Below the pieces are notes generated by a model, which was not told the DNA's origin, ran no database searches, and saw only the letters and a program-made list of their open reading frames with translations. A DNA stretch of 5,775 bases from Desulfobacterales bacterium (lineage in GTDB: Bacteria > Desulfobacterota > Desulfobulbia > Desulfobulbales > Desulfocapsaceae), in NCBI GenBank assembly GCA_013042695.1, contig JABDPQ010000430.1, forward strand, positions 1-5,775, in the 5' to 3' direction. Shown here in pieces: positions 1 to 5,146 of this stretch; within the stretch, counting starts at the first letter, position 1; the number at the start of each line of letters is the position of its first letter. The translations under genes and the position numbers were made by a program.

Positions 1-234
1 TTCCTGTATCCACACGGTTTCAGAGGATTAAAAATTCACTGACAAGAAAATCAAGAGAAACAGGAAGTAGTATTACTAATGAGAAAAACGGAACTGAAAC
101 CTTTGAGTTGGCAAAGTCAGCAAATACCCTTGTCCAAGCTTGATCTCGTCGCTGATACCACGGAACTATGACTGGCTCAATTCACTCATTCTGTCGCAGT
201 GGCGCAACTCGAACCTTTGCCTTCTTCGGGCAGA

Positions 235-918
235 CTATATTCCATATCTCTCTAGAAGCAACAGTTTCATTTCCTTGTTCCCGTAGGCCACGACGGATTG
301 ATTTTGACAGGCCACTTTCTTCTCAAGGTGAGTCACAAATGCCCGCGCGACTTCGTCTTGTAGGATGTTCCCCCAACCAATGGAATCGGGTATAAAGCGA
401 GTCAGCATGGTAAGCCATCTGGGGGTGTGTACATTGCCTACGATTATTCCGGGCTTGAAGACAGCCAGCTTTTTAAATCCGACCTCAAGTACCGCCTTAT
501 ACTTTTTCCCCATCACACGAAAGCCCTTAATTCTCGAGGCTGCATGGGACTCATTGACTCCCACAGCAGTTAAGAGCTCAAAGACCTCTATCCCAGCAGT
601 TTTACAGCCTCTCGCATATTTGCCCAACATGTTGACCTCTACCTCAGTCATTTGCTCTTCGCTCATAAAAGCAGTCCCACTCCCGATCCCTATGCAACTG
701 ATAGCGACGTCATGGCCTTGGGCAATCTCTTTCACAATCTCCTCTAATTCGGGAGAGCTCGTGTCAACCACGACCTGTTCGACCTTAGCTTCGTCTTGCA
801 TGGAAGCAACGGTTCGTCGGCCAAGCATGGTCAGTTTAGAGCACACATCGCTCTTGAGCAGCTCGCGAGCAACGGCCCTACCCACTTCGCCACTTCCACC
901 AAAAAGTATGCACTTCAT
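235..918 (-). CDS. Atypical short-chain dehydrogenase, NAD(P)-binding, TIP30/HTATIP2-like
   Basis: A 227-residue single-domain Rossmann protein, probably cytoplasmic, with no signal peptide or membrane helix. The N-terminus carries the glycine-rich nucleotide loop FGGSGEVGR (residues 6-14) after the first strand. A GRR motif (33-35) ends the second strand, where arginines often read the NADP 2'-phosphate. QGHDVAISCIG (67-77) matches the fourth strand, and VFKPGIIVGN (153-162) matches the FRPG-type strand of the human TIP30/CC3 family. TIP30 is about 240 residues, so this gene looks full length. The usual SDR catalytic residues are not evident: the Ser position reads LLTAVGV (115-121), and no YxxxK is present in 125-150. 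It may therefore be a cofactor-binding sensor or regulator rather than an oxidoreductase. The ATG at 918 is supported by AAGGGAA at 926-932, seven bases upstream. It is monocistronic, and I see no terminator after its stop. The family call is from memory; the exact substrate or role is unknown. Confidence 0.85.
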   Translation of the reverse strand: MKCILFGGSGEVGRAVARELLKSDVCSKLTMLGRRTVASMQDEAKVEQVVVDTSSPELEEIVKEIAQGHDVAISCIGIGSGTAFMSEEQMTEVEVNMLGKYARGCKTAGIEVFELLTAVGVNESHAASRIKGFRVMGKKYKAVLEVGFKKLAVFKPGIIVGNVHTPRWLTMLTRFIPDSIGWGNILQDEVARAFVTHLEKKVACQNQSVVAYGNKEMKLLLLERYGI

Positions 919-991
919 TGAATCATTCCCTTAAATGTCTTAAGAACTGGTATGGTACTGGTGTCGCATTAGTGAAAAACGCATTCTGCCA

Positions 992-1074
992 ATCTAACGC
1001 CAGCCTAAAGGGCGAGCAACTTGTTGCGGGTCCTTGCCAGATACGCAGCATTTAGCATGTTTGAGGCGTTTTAC
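992..1074 (-). repeat. attC-like imperfect palindrome A (putative integron recombination site)
   Basis: Read on the minus strand, the element begins with GTAAAAC (1074-1068) and ends with GTTAGAT (998-992), which fits the attC R' consensus GTTRRRY exactly. Just inside, GCCTCAAA (1067-1060) pairs with TTTAGGC (1009-1003) along all seven positions if one C is bulged out. A single extrahelical base in the L'' arm is a known attC feature. The centre contains the small inverted repeat GCAAC/GTTGC. The length of 83 bases is within the attC range. Against it, the R'' box keeps only the AAC of RYYYAAC. It lies between two genes, as an attC would, but I cannot score it without a structural model. Confidence 0.38.
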
Positions 1075-1190
1075 AATGTTATAAAAAAAGAACATTTACC
1101 GGGCAACAAGAATGATTTCAAGACAGTATCTTACAGTATTTGATTGAAGAATAGCATCGGAAGCCTCAAGCGAATAGAAGTAATTCTCCG

Positions 1191-1205
1191 TGAAGGTGTT
1201 TCCTG
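1191..1205 (+). repeat. 15-base direct repeat, copy 1
   Basis: TGAAGGTGTTTCCTG occurs here and, identically, at 3645-3659. The copies lie in two different intergenic gaps, each upstream of a plus-strand gene (about 80 and 430 bases away). A 15-base identity is not expected by chance in a window of this size. The flanks show only vague similarity, so the repeated unit is not longer than a few tens of bases. Function unknown. Confidence 0.5.
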
Positions 1206-1283
1206 ATATGTCTGTATCTCTCCGGTCTTTTATTATAAAATTATGACGATTCAATTTTTTATAACAGTGGATATATATAAACG

Positions 1284-2243
1284 ATGCGCAATCTCACACA
1301 CCAAGTTCTCATGATACTCGTCACAAGTTGGGTTCTGTTTTGGTCTACTCCATCAAAGGCATTATCACTACAGATCTTTGATGGAGTTTATGAGCCTTCT
1401 GGCGTTGCTCAGCTCTCTGACGGTAGTATTCTAATTGTAGAAGATGAAGGAGATGAACCACTTCATCTCTTTTCGATTGGATCTGAAAAATCAGAATTGA
1501 TTTTAAACGCAAAACCCTTTAAGGGTGCGAAGCTAAAAGTTGACGACCTTGAGGCCGTAGCCAAAGGGAAAAATGGTGATCTTTTCCTGATAACCTCTCA
1601 TTCGGCAACCAAGGATGGATCGAGAAAAAAGAAACGGGAAAAGCTCATTAAAACTAGCCTTGTAAATCAGCAGATAAGTTCTTTTGGCACAACAGACACC
1701 CTCGCTCGGTCAATACAGAAACACCTAGAGAGCAAATTATCTCTTGGAGAGGAAGAGCTCAATAGAACGAATATCGAGGGGATGGCCTTTCTTCCAACTG
1801 GCAAGGAATTGCTTATTGGGCTTCGATCTCCAATCCATCTGGAAAAAACTTTGATTTTGACCTTGATGAACCCCTATGATCTGATCGAAAGAGGGGAGCA
1901 ACCGAGATTTAGCGAGGAAATTATCTCGCTTGACCTGGAAGGAGCTGGTGTACGTGCAATTACTTATTATGAAGATCAACGACAGTATCTGATTGCAGGT
2001 GAAACTGCTGGCAAACAGGGGAAACTTCGATCCCGGATTTGGATATGGAATGGCCAAGCGAGCCACCAGCCGGTCAAGCTGAAATTACCAAAGACAAAAG
2101 GGGCTAAGAATATTGAAGGCATCACGATAGCATCCTTTGAGGGCTCCACCTATCTTCTCTTCGTCTGCGACAATGGTGATAAGGACAAAGCTCAAGGAGC
2201 CAACTACGGTTTCATTGCTTTAAAGGATATTCATCCCTTTTGA
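1284..2243 (+). CDS. Exported DUF3616-family protein, probable beta-propeller
   Basis: A 319-residue protein with a Sec-type signal peptide: a short polar start with Arg2, a hydrophobic core at about residues 9-20, and a likely cut after SKA (24-26). The mature protein would be periplasmic or secreted. The body has recurring propeller-like strand signatures typical of DUF3616 and esterase-like phytase domains: EPSGV (37-41), VEDEGDEPLHLF (52-63), DDLEAVA (87-93), SHSATKDG (105-112), NIEGMAF (163-169), GLRSP (179-183), NIEGI (276-280) and DNGDK (296-300). Acidic D/E-rich loops repeat beside these, which could bind a metal, but this is inference. No lipobox and no C-terminal anchor are seen. 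The ATG at 1284 is chosen because it gives a complete signal peptide; the Shine-Dalgarno is weak (AGTGGA at 1266-1271, 12 bases away). No partner gene is adjacent, and the biochemical function of the family is not known to me. Confidence 0.82.
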   Translation: MRNLTHQVLMILVTSWVLFWSTPSKALSLQIFDGVYEPSGVAQLSDGSILIVEDEGDEPLHLFSIGSEKSELILNAKPFKGAKLKVDDLEAVAKGKNGDLFLITSHSATKDGSRKKKREKLIKTSLVNQQISSFGTTDTLARSIQKHLESKLSLGEEELNRTNIEGMAFLPTGKELLIGLRSPIHLEKTLILTLMNPYDLIERGEQPRFSEEIISLDLEGAGVRAITYYEDQRQYLIAGETAGKQGKLRSRIWIWNGQASHQPVKLKLPKTKGAKNIEGITIASFEGSTYLLFVCDNGDKDKAQGANYGFIALKDIHPF

Positions 2244-2582
2244 ACAAATTCCAAGAGGCAAGCGTCAGTAGGGTGCCAAATAGATTCTATGTCAGTATTC
2301 ACACGGTGCTGGAGATTTCAACCGATAATCCTAAGCTGGATGATAGCTTATTTTCAGCGACTGAACATTGAACTACTACAACTTAACATTACCAAATCGA
2401 AGGTAAACAGTTCTATCTTTCCTTTTAGCTTTAGGTAGTTCCTGTCTCCCTTCAGAGCCGACTCATCTTCGCAAGTATAGTATTAACCATCTAGAATACA
2501 TCGGGATTGAGATTTTGGAGCTGGCAATGTTAGCAGCGTAAAACTGACCGGCGACCGACAGCGAGTCCGGTGAAACATTTGG
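2244..2582. other. Intergenic region between convergent genes (339 bases)
   Basis: Both flanking genes point into this gap, yet no hairpin followed by a T-run is evident for either. The only structure I can point to is the attC-like palindrome at the right end (2531-2588), which touches the hydrolase stop codon. The remaining bases show no frame of useful length with a ribosome binding site, and no recognised element. Confidence 0.6.
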
Positions 2583-2588
2583 TTAGAT
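2531..2588 (-). repeat. attC-like palindrome B overlapping the hydrolase stop codon
   Basis: On the minus strand the hydrolase reading frame ends in ATC TAA, and these bases form ATCTAAC (2588-2582), a perfect RYYYAAC R'' box. A stop codon inside R'' is common in integron gene cassettes. The spacer CAAATG follows, then a TTTCACCGG-like L'' arm. ACCGG (2571-2567) pairs with CCGGT (2551-2547) across a 15-base loop. Beyond that the arms stop pairing, and the expected GTTRRRY R' box near 2531-2537 is absent: it reads GCTGCTA. The element is therefore either a damaged attC that has lost its right half or a coincidental hairpin. It could also act as a weak stem at the end of the transcript, though there is no T-tract. 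Confidence 0.33.
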
Positions 2589-3467
2589 GCTTTTTTTAAT
2601 TCTTGATTCAATGGAGTTAAGGGCTTTTTTCACCAGCATATTAAATTCCTCGGGCTTTTCCAACATTGGAAAATGGCCCGTTTCCTCAATATAGAAAAGT
2701 TGATAGTGTTTTATATACTTTCTATTTTCATCAGGAGCTGTCGGCCATAATCTGGCGTTTATTGAGACCACTGGAATAGTAATATCTTCAAAAACCATGG
2801 CAGCCTCTCCGTTCACATACTGGCCCAGATAGTTGCGGAAGGCGCTTAAAGCGATTTTTTTTGGGGCAGAAGACATATCTTCTTTTACCCAATTCATCAA
2901 TTGTGGATCAGTGCCTTTTGGAAACATTGGTGAAACGAAGTTCTTTGTGGCACGTTTAAAATCATCTTCAAAGGGTTTTGCCATTTCGTCAATTTCACTT
3001 TGAGGTATACGCTCCGCAACATTTTGCAAGGTGTCAATTCCTACAATTCCAACTACTTTTTCTGGCATTAATTTGGCCGCTTCAGCAATTACACCACCTC
3101 CCATTGAATGCCCGATCAAAATAGCTCTAGCAATGTTTTCATTATCCATTATTGCTTTCACATCGCGAGCAAAGGACAACATTGACAACTCGGATCTATT
3201 TAATGAAGAATGTCCATGTCCAGCCAAATCAACTGTGATTACTTGATAATCTTTTGCGAAAACAGGAATCTGTTTCTGCCAGTAACGTCCATCGCAACTC
3301 CAGCCGTGAATAAAAAACAGCGAGGTTTTTCCTTTCCCAACAACATCATAAGCGATACGTTCAGAATCAAAAGACAATGCGACATCATGCCTTAGAGAAA
3401 CCTCTTTGCTAGCACACCCTGAAAATAGAAAGAAAGGTATTAGTATAAATAGAATCTGTTTTTTCAT
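2583..3467 (-). CDS. Alpha/beta-hydrolase fold lipoprotein (esterase/lipase-like)
   Basis: A 294-residue protein with a lipoprotein signal: MKKQ start, hydrophobic stretch 5-15, then LFSGC with the acylated Cys at 18. It is therefore probably anchored to a membrane facing the periplasm. The hydrolase core shows the oxyanion-hole HGW (54-56), VDLAGHGHS (79-87), the nucleophile elbow GHSMGGG with Ser121, and the catalytic His265 in ETGHFPMLEKP. The acid is less clear. The loop after strand 7 reads SINARLWPT (235-243), with Arg239 where related proteins, as I recall them, have Asp. Asp145 in GIDTLQN, after strand 6, could serve instead. The substrate is unknown; an ester or similar small molecule is only a fold-based guess. 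The ATG at 3467 is firm, with AAGGA at 3474-3478, six bases upstream. The gene is isolated and looks A/T-rich beside the DctP gene at the right edge. Confidence 0.9.
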   Translation of the reverse strand: MKKQILFILIPFFLFSGCASKEVSLRHDVALSFDSERIAYDVVGKGKTSLFFIHGWSCDGRYWQKQIPVFAKDYQVITVDLAGHGHSSLNRSELSMLSFARDVKAIMDNENIARAILIGHSMGGGVIAEAAKLMPEKVVGIVGIDTLQNVAERIPQSEIDEMAKPFEDDFKRATKNFVSPMFPKGTDPQLMNWVKEDMSSAPKKIALSAFRNYLGQYVNGEAAMVFEDITIPVVSINARLWPTAPDENRKYIKHYQLFYIEETGHFPMLEKPEEFNMLVKKALNSIESRIKKSI

Positions 3468-3644
3468 GTTTGTTCCTTATTTTCATATAACAAGTAATTA
3501 TGAAGATTTGCATAACATGCGTTTTGTAAAGTTATACAGAAATAGGAGTTGCTAGGCAAGATGAAAGGTACCATAGAAGTATCGTTCAAAATCAGGTCAA
3601 AAGGTATACACTGGCAAGAGTATGTTGCCTTTCGAAAGGTAGAA

Positions 3645-3659
3645 TGAAGGTGTTTCCTG
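3645..3659 (+). repeat. 15-base direct repeat, copy 2
   Basis: Identical to 1191-1205 and in the same orientation. Here the repeat is followed by GGCCCCTAAGATGACAG. That somewhat recalls the TGGCCCCTAA ends of some IS3-family elements, but no transposase fragment or opposite terminal repeat is present. It could equally be a decayed gene remnant. Confidence 0.5.
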
Positions 3660-4073
3660 GCCCCTAAGATGACAGAATAGGCCGAGCCTTCACAATAGCA
3701 ACTTAGGCTATGGAATCTATCTGACTAAAAATATGTAGAATATTTTTTTCAATTAACCTTACCAGCAATATCTGGTGAAACATTAACTGGTCGAAGATTC
3801 TGTCGTTAATCATAATTTCAGAGAATTGTGTAGGTAGGCATTTGATGAGGAGGGTAAAGAAGAACGGAGTATATGATCTGCACAGGAAATACATCTCAAC
3901 TTGACCGTTCAGGATACTGTTCATTATTGGCAGTACAAATCTCAAAATTCGAAAATGCGCTATACTACCGTAGTATCCATCAAAAGACCTGACGTCATTG
4001 TGGCGGAATAATACGACTGGTAGTTATATAGATCTGTATAAATCCTTGTTAAACTGCTTCAAACATAAAGATT

Positions 4074-4078
4074 GGAGG
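4074..4078 (+). promoter_or_regulatory. Strong Shine-Dalgarno deciding a TTG start
   Basis: GGAGG sits seven bases before the TTG at 4086. The first in-frame ATG (4137) lies inside the first membrane helix and has no comparable site, so the TTG is the more probable start. Confidence 0.75.
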
Positions 4079-4085
4079 CAGAACC

Positions 4086-4535
4086 TTGCAACCGACAATT
4101 GTTACGTGGGTACTAATAATATTTGGCGCAATTACAATGGCACCACTCTTATTGGCCCAAACAATTATGATAGTAAAGCCTAATAGTCAACAGGCAAAAG
4201 ACATCCTTGTCGCGAAAGGTGAAGACTGGCGAGACAAGACTCACTTTCGATCTGCTCTGGGATTAGCTTGGGCGGATTGGTTGCTTGTTGTCCCACTGTT
4301 AATTTCGGGAAGCATTGGTGTGATTCTTGGTCACGCTTGGGGTTATGTCCTTTGGGGTGCAGCTGGATCTATTTCGCTTTATATAAATATCGTATTGTGG
4401 TTCATGGAGAAGGAATACGTTTATCCCTCTCGTGGAGCGTTAGCCTATTACAGCTATTATTGGGGATTCTTTGTGTATTGGGGAGTTCTTGCCTTAGCAT
4501 ACTCAGCTATTCGTCTCAGTGGTATAGAACTCTAA
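4086..4535 (+). CDS. Four-helix integral membrane protein, unrecognised family
   Basis: A 149-residue, very hydrophobic protein with four likely transmembrane segments at about residues 5-30, 57-81, 84-107 and 119-142. The loop at 31-56 is polar and charged (KPNSQQAKDI, KGEDWRDKTHF), and a shorter loop holds EKEYVYPSRG (108-117). Aromatic residues are abundant (WGYVLWG at 85-91, YYSYYWGFFVYWG at 121-133). The conserved-looking acidic pair in AWADW (61-65) and the EKEY loop would be candidates for a binding site, but I do not recognise the family and propose no function. Translation most likely begins at TTG 4086 behind GGAGG. A low-expression TTG start is plausible, and no other start is well placed. 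No operon partner is present; an attC-like palindrome follows at 4606. A short A/T-only inverted repeat (ATCAAT/ATTGAT) just after the stop is too weak to call a terminator. Confidence 0.8.
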   Translation: MQPTIVTWVLIIFGAITMAPLLLAQTIMIVKPNSQQAKDILVAKGEDWRDKTHFRSALGLAWADWLLVVPLLISGSIGVILGHAWGYVLWGAAGSISLYINIVLWFMEKEYVYPSRGALAYYSYYWGFFVYWGVLALAYSAIRLSGIEL

Positions 4536-4605
4536 AATCAATAGTTGATAGCAATTGATAAGTCAAAAATATATCGATGTACTGGTGTGCTCGGCCGTTC
4601 ATGCA

Positions 4606-4662
4606 GTCTAACAGATGGGTGAACGCCGACTCAAAAGGTAGCGGCTTATATTTTTGCGAGAT
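4606..4662 (+). repeat. attC-like palindrome C (putative integron recombination site)
   Basis: The element starts with GTCTAAC (4606-4612), an exact RYYYAAC R'' box, about 70 bases after the stop of the membrane-protein gene on the same strand. AACGCCG (4622-4628) then pairs with CGGCTT (4642-4647) as a six-pair stem if the C at 4624 is bulged. This resembles the AAGCCG/CGGCTT arms and extrahelical base of the aadA-type attC. The 57-base length is that of a short attC. The R' position reads GCGAGAT (4656-4662), two bases away from GTTAGAT, so the site would be damaged or weak in this orientation. Confidence 0.42.
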
Positions 4663-4910
4663 TTTGTATTGATTTGTTGTAAAACAAGCCTGTTTGCTTT
4701 TTGGGCTGGTTATCCAGACGTTAAGATTGCCAGTTGATCTCTACAGCTGTTATTTATTTTTGTCCTGAAACTTTTGAATAGATTGGGGTTTATGCAATGT
4801 GAATCAAGTCAACACAAAGCGGGTCCACCAGCCAGAGTTTGAAAAAATGAATACCTGAAAAGCGCCCAGAGCTGAGGAGCTGTGAAACAAGGCGAGCTAT
4901 CAATCAGTGT

Positions 4911-4936
4911 CAGCGGACGCTGCTCACACGCCGCTG
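4911..4936. other. GC-rich hairpin with one bulged base
   Basis: CAGCGGACG (4911-4919) pairs with CGCCGCTG (4929-4936) over eight base pairs, with one bulged A and a nine-base loop. It is followed 12 bases later by GTTATGT (4949-4955), close to an attC R' box, but no left-hand RYYYAAC partner is convincing. It is not followed by a T-run on either strand, so it is unlikely to be a terminator. Confidence 0.3.
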
Positions 4937-5092
4937 CTGAACCAGGTTGTTATGTTTTATACGACAAGATAGATTGAAAAAGGCAGACATTGTCGTAAAT
5001 TTAAAGGATGGATTCTGGCTTAACCCAATTTCCACTAAAACGGGGTATGATCACTAGCATTCATGAACAACAGCATATAACTGATAAAGGAA

Positions 5093-5123
5093 GCAGGCCT
5101 GACCGTGTACGGTGCAGGCCTGC
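5093..5123 (-). terminator. Rho-independent terminator of the DctP gene
   Basis: A 13-pair stem (5093-5105 with 5110-5123, one bulged G at 5114) closes a TGTA loop. Read on the minus strand it lies 23 bases after the TAA of the transporter gene and is followed by TTCCTTTAT, a moderately T-rich tail. Its arms contain the self-complementary GCAGGCCTGC. The position and strength fit termination of the minus-strand transcript; no tail is present for the plus strand. Confidence 0.8.
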
Positions 5124-5146
5124 TATTAGATTACCTGGATTGTGCT

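Larger units (their letters stand above)
919..1283. other. Intergenic region between two divergent genes (365 bases)
   Basis: This gap must hold the promoters of both flanking genes, which diverge from it. It contains the attC-like palindrome at 992-1074, one copy of a 15-base direct repeat at 1191-1205, and an A/T-rich stretch at 1225-1280 just before the plus-strand gene. That stretch includes several TATAAA/TATATA-like hexamers, but none is paired with a convincing -35 box. A 28-codon frame at 1057-1143 has no Shine-Dalgarno and overlaps the palindrome; I do not consider it a gene. Confidence 0.6.
3468..4085. other. Long intergenic region between divergent genes (618 bases)
   Basis: No convincing gene is present. 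A 28-codon frame at 3561-3647 (ATG, AGGAG 12 bases upstream) and an 80-codon minus-strand frame at 3703-3945 (TTG start, no Shine-Dalgarno) are the only open stretches, and neither resembles a known protein. The region holds the second copy of the 15-base repeat (3645-3659), followed at once by GGCCCCTAAGATGACAG. A small hairpin ACCAG/CTGGT lies at 3761-3776. Promoters for both flanking genes must lie at the ends. TATAAA at 4037-4042 could be the -10 box of the downstream gene, but no good -35 is seen. Confidence 0.55.
4536..5092. other. Intergenic region (557 bases) with structured elements
   Basis: No gene is supported here. The region contains the attC-like palindrome at 4606-4662, a GC-rich hairpin at 4911-4936, and otherwise mixed A/T-rich sequence. 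Short frames near 4794 and 5008 lack ribosome binding sites, and the second runs through the DctP terminator on the wrong strand. The change from accessory-looking to chromosome-like sequence probably falls in the right part of this gap. Confidence 0.55.

Noticed and set aside
79..171. 30-codon frame with AGGAAG 11 bases upstream
   Set aside because: It is too short, weakly spaced from its Shine-Dalgarno and similar to nothing I recognise.
365..934. Plus-strand 189-codon frame opposite the SDR gene
   Set aside because: It is the antisense shadow of a well-supported gene, with low-complexity Ser/Thr/Pro-rich translation and no ribosome binding site.
3561..3647. 28-codon frame preceded by AGGAG
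   Set aside because: The spacing is long, the product is tiny and unrecognised, and nothing shows it is a gene or a fragment of one.
3652..3676. GTTTCCTGGCCCCTAAGATG as an insertion-sequence end
   Set aside because: It only loosely recalls IS3-type ends; no transposase remnant, opposite terminal repeat or target duplication is visible.
2569..3784. Shared 11-mer GGTGAAACATT at 2569-2579 and 3774-3784, each beside a small hairpin
   Set aside because: Tempting as another attC-like arm, but 11-base repeats occur by chance here and the second site lacks both core boxes.
3703..3945. 80-codon minus-strand frame with TTG start
   Set aside because: There is no Shine-Dalgarno, no recognisable domain, and the composition is that of A/T-rich non-coding DNA.
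4679..4726. GTAAAAC ... GTTAAGA with an AGCC/GGCT stem as a further attC-like site
   Set aside because: Both outer boxes miss consensus and the stem is only four pairs.
4960..4997. Inverted repeat TACGACAA ... TTGTCGTA with a 22-base spacer
   Set aside because: An eight-base inverted repeat within this distance is expected a few times by chance in a window of this size.
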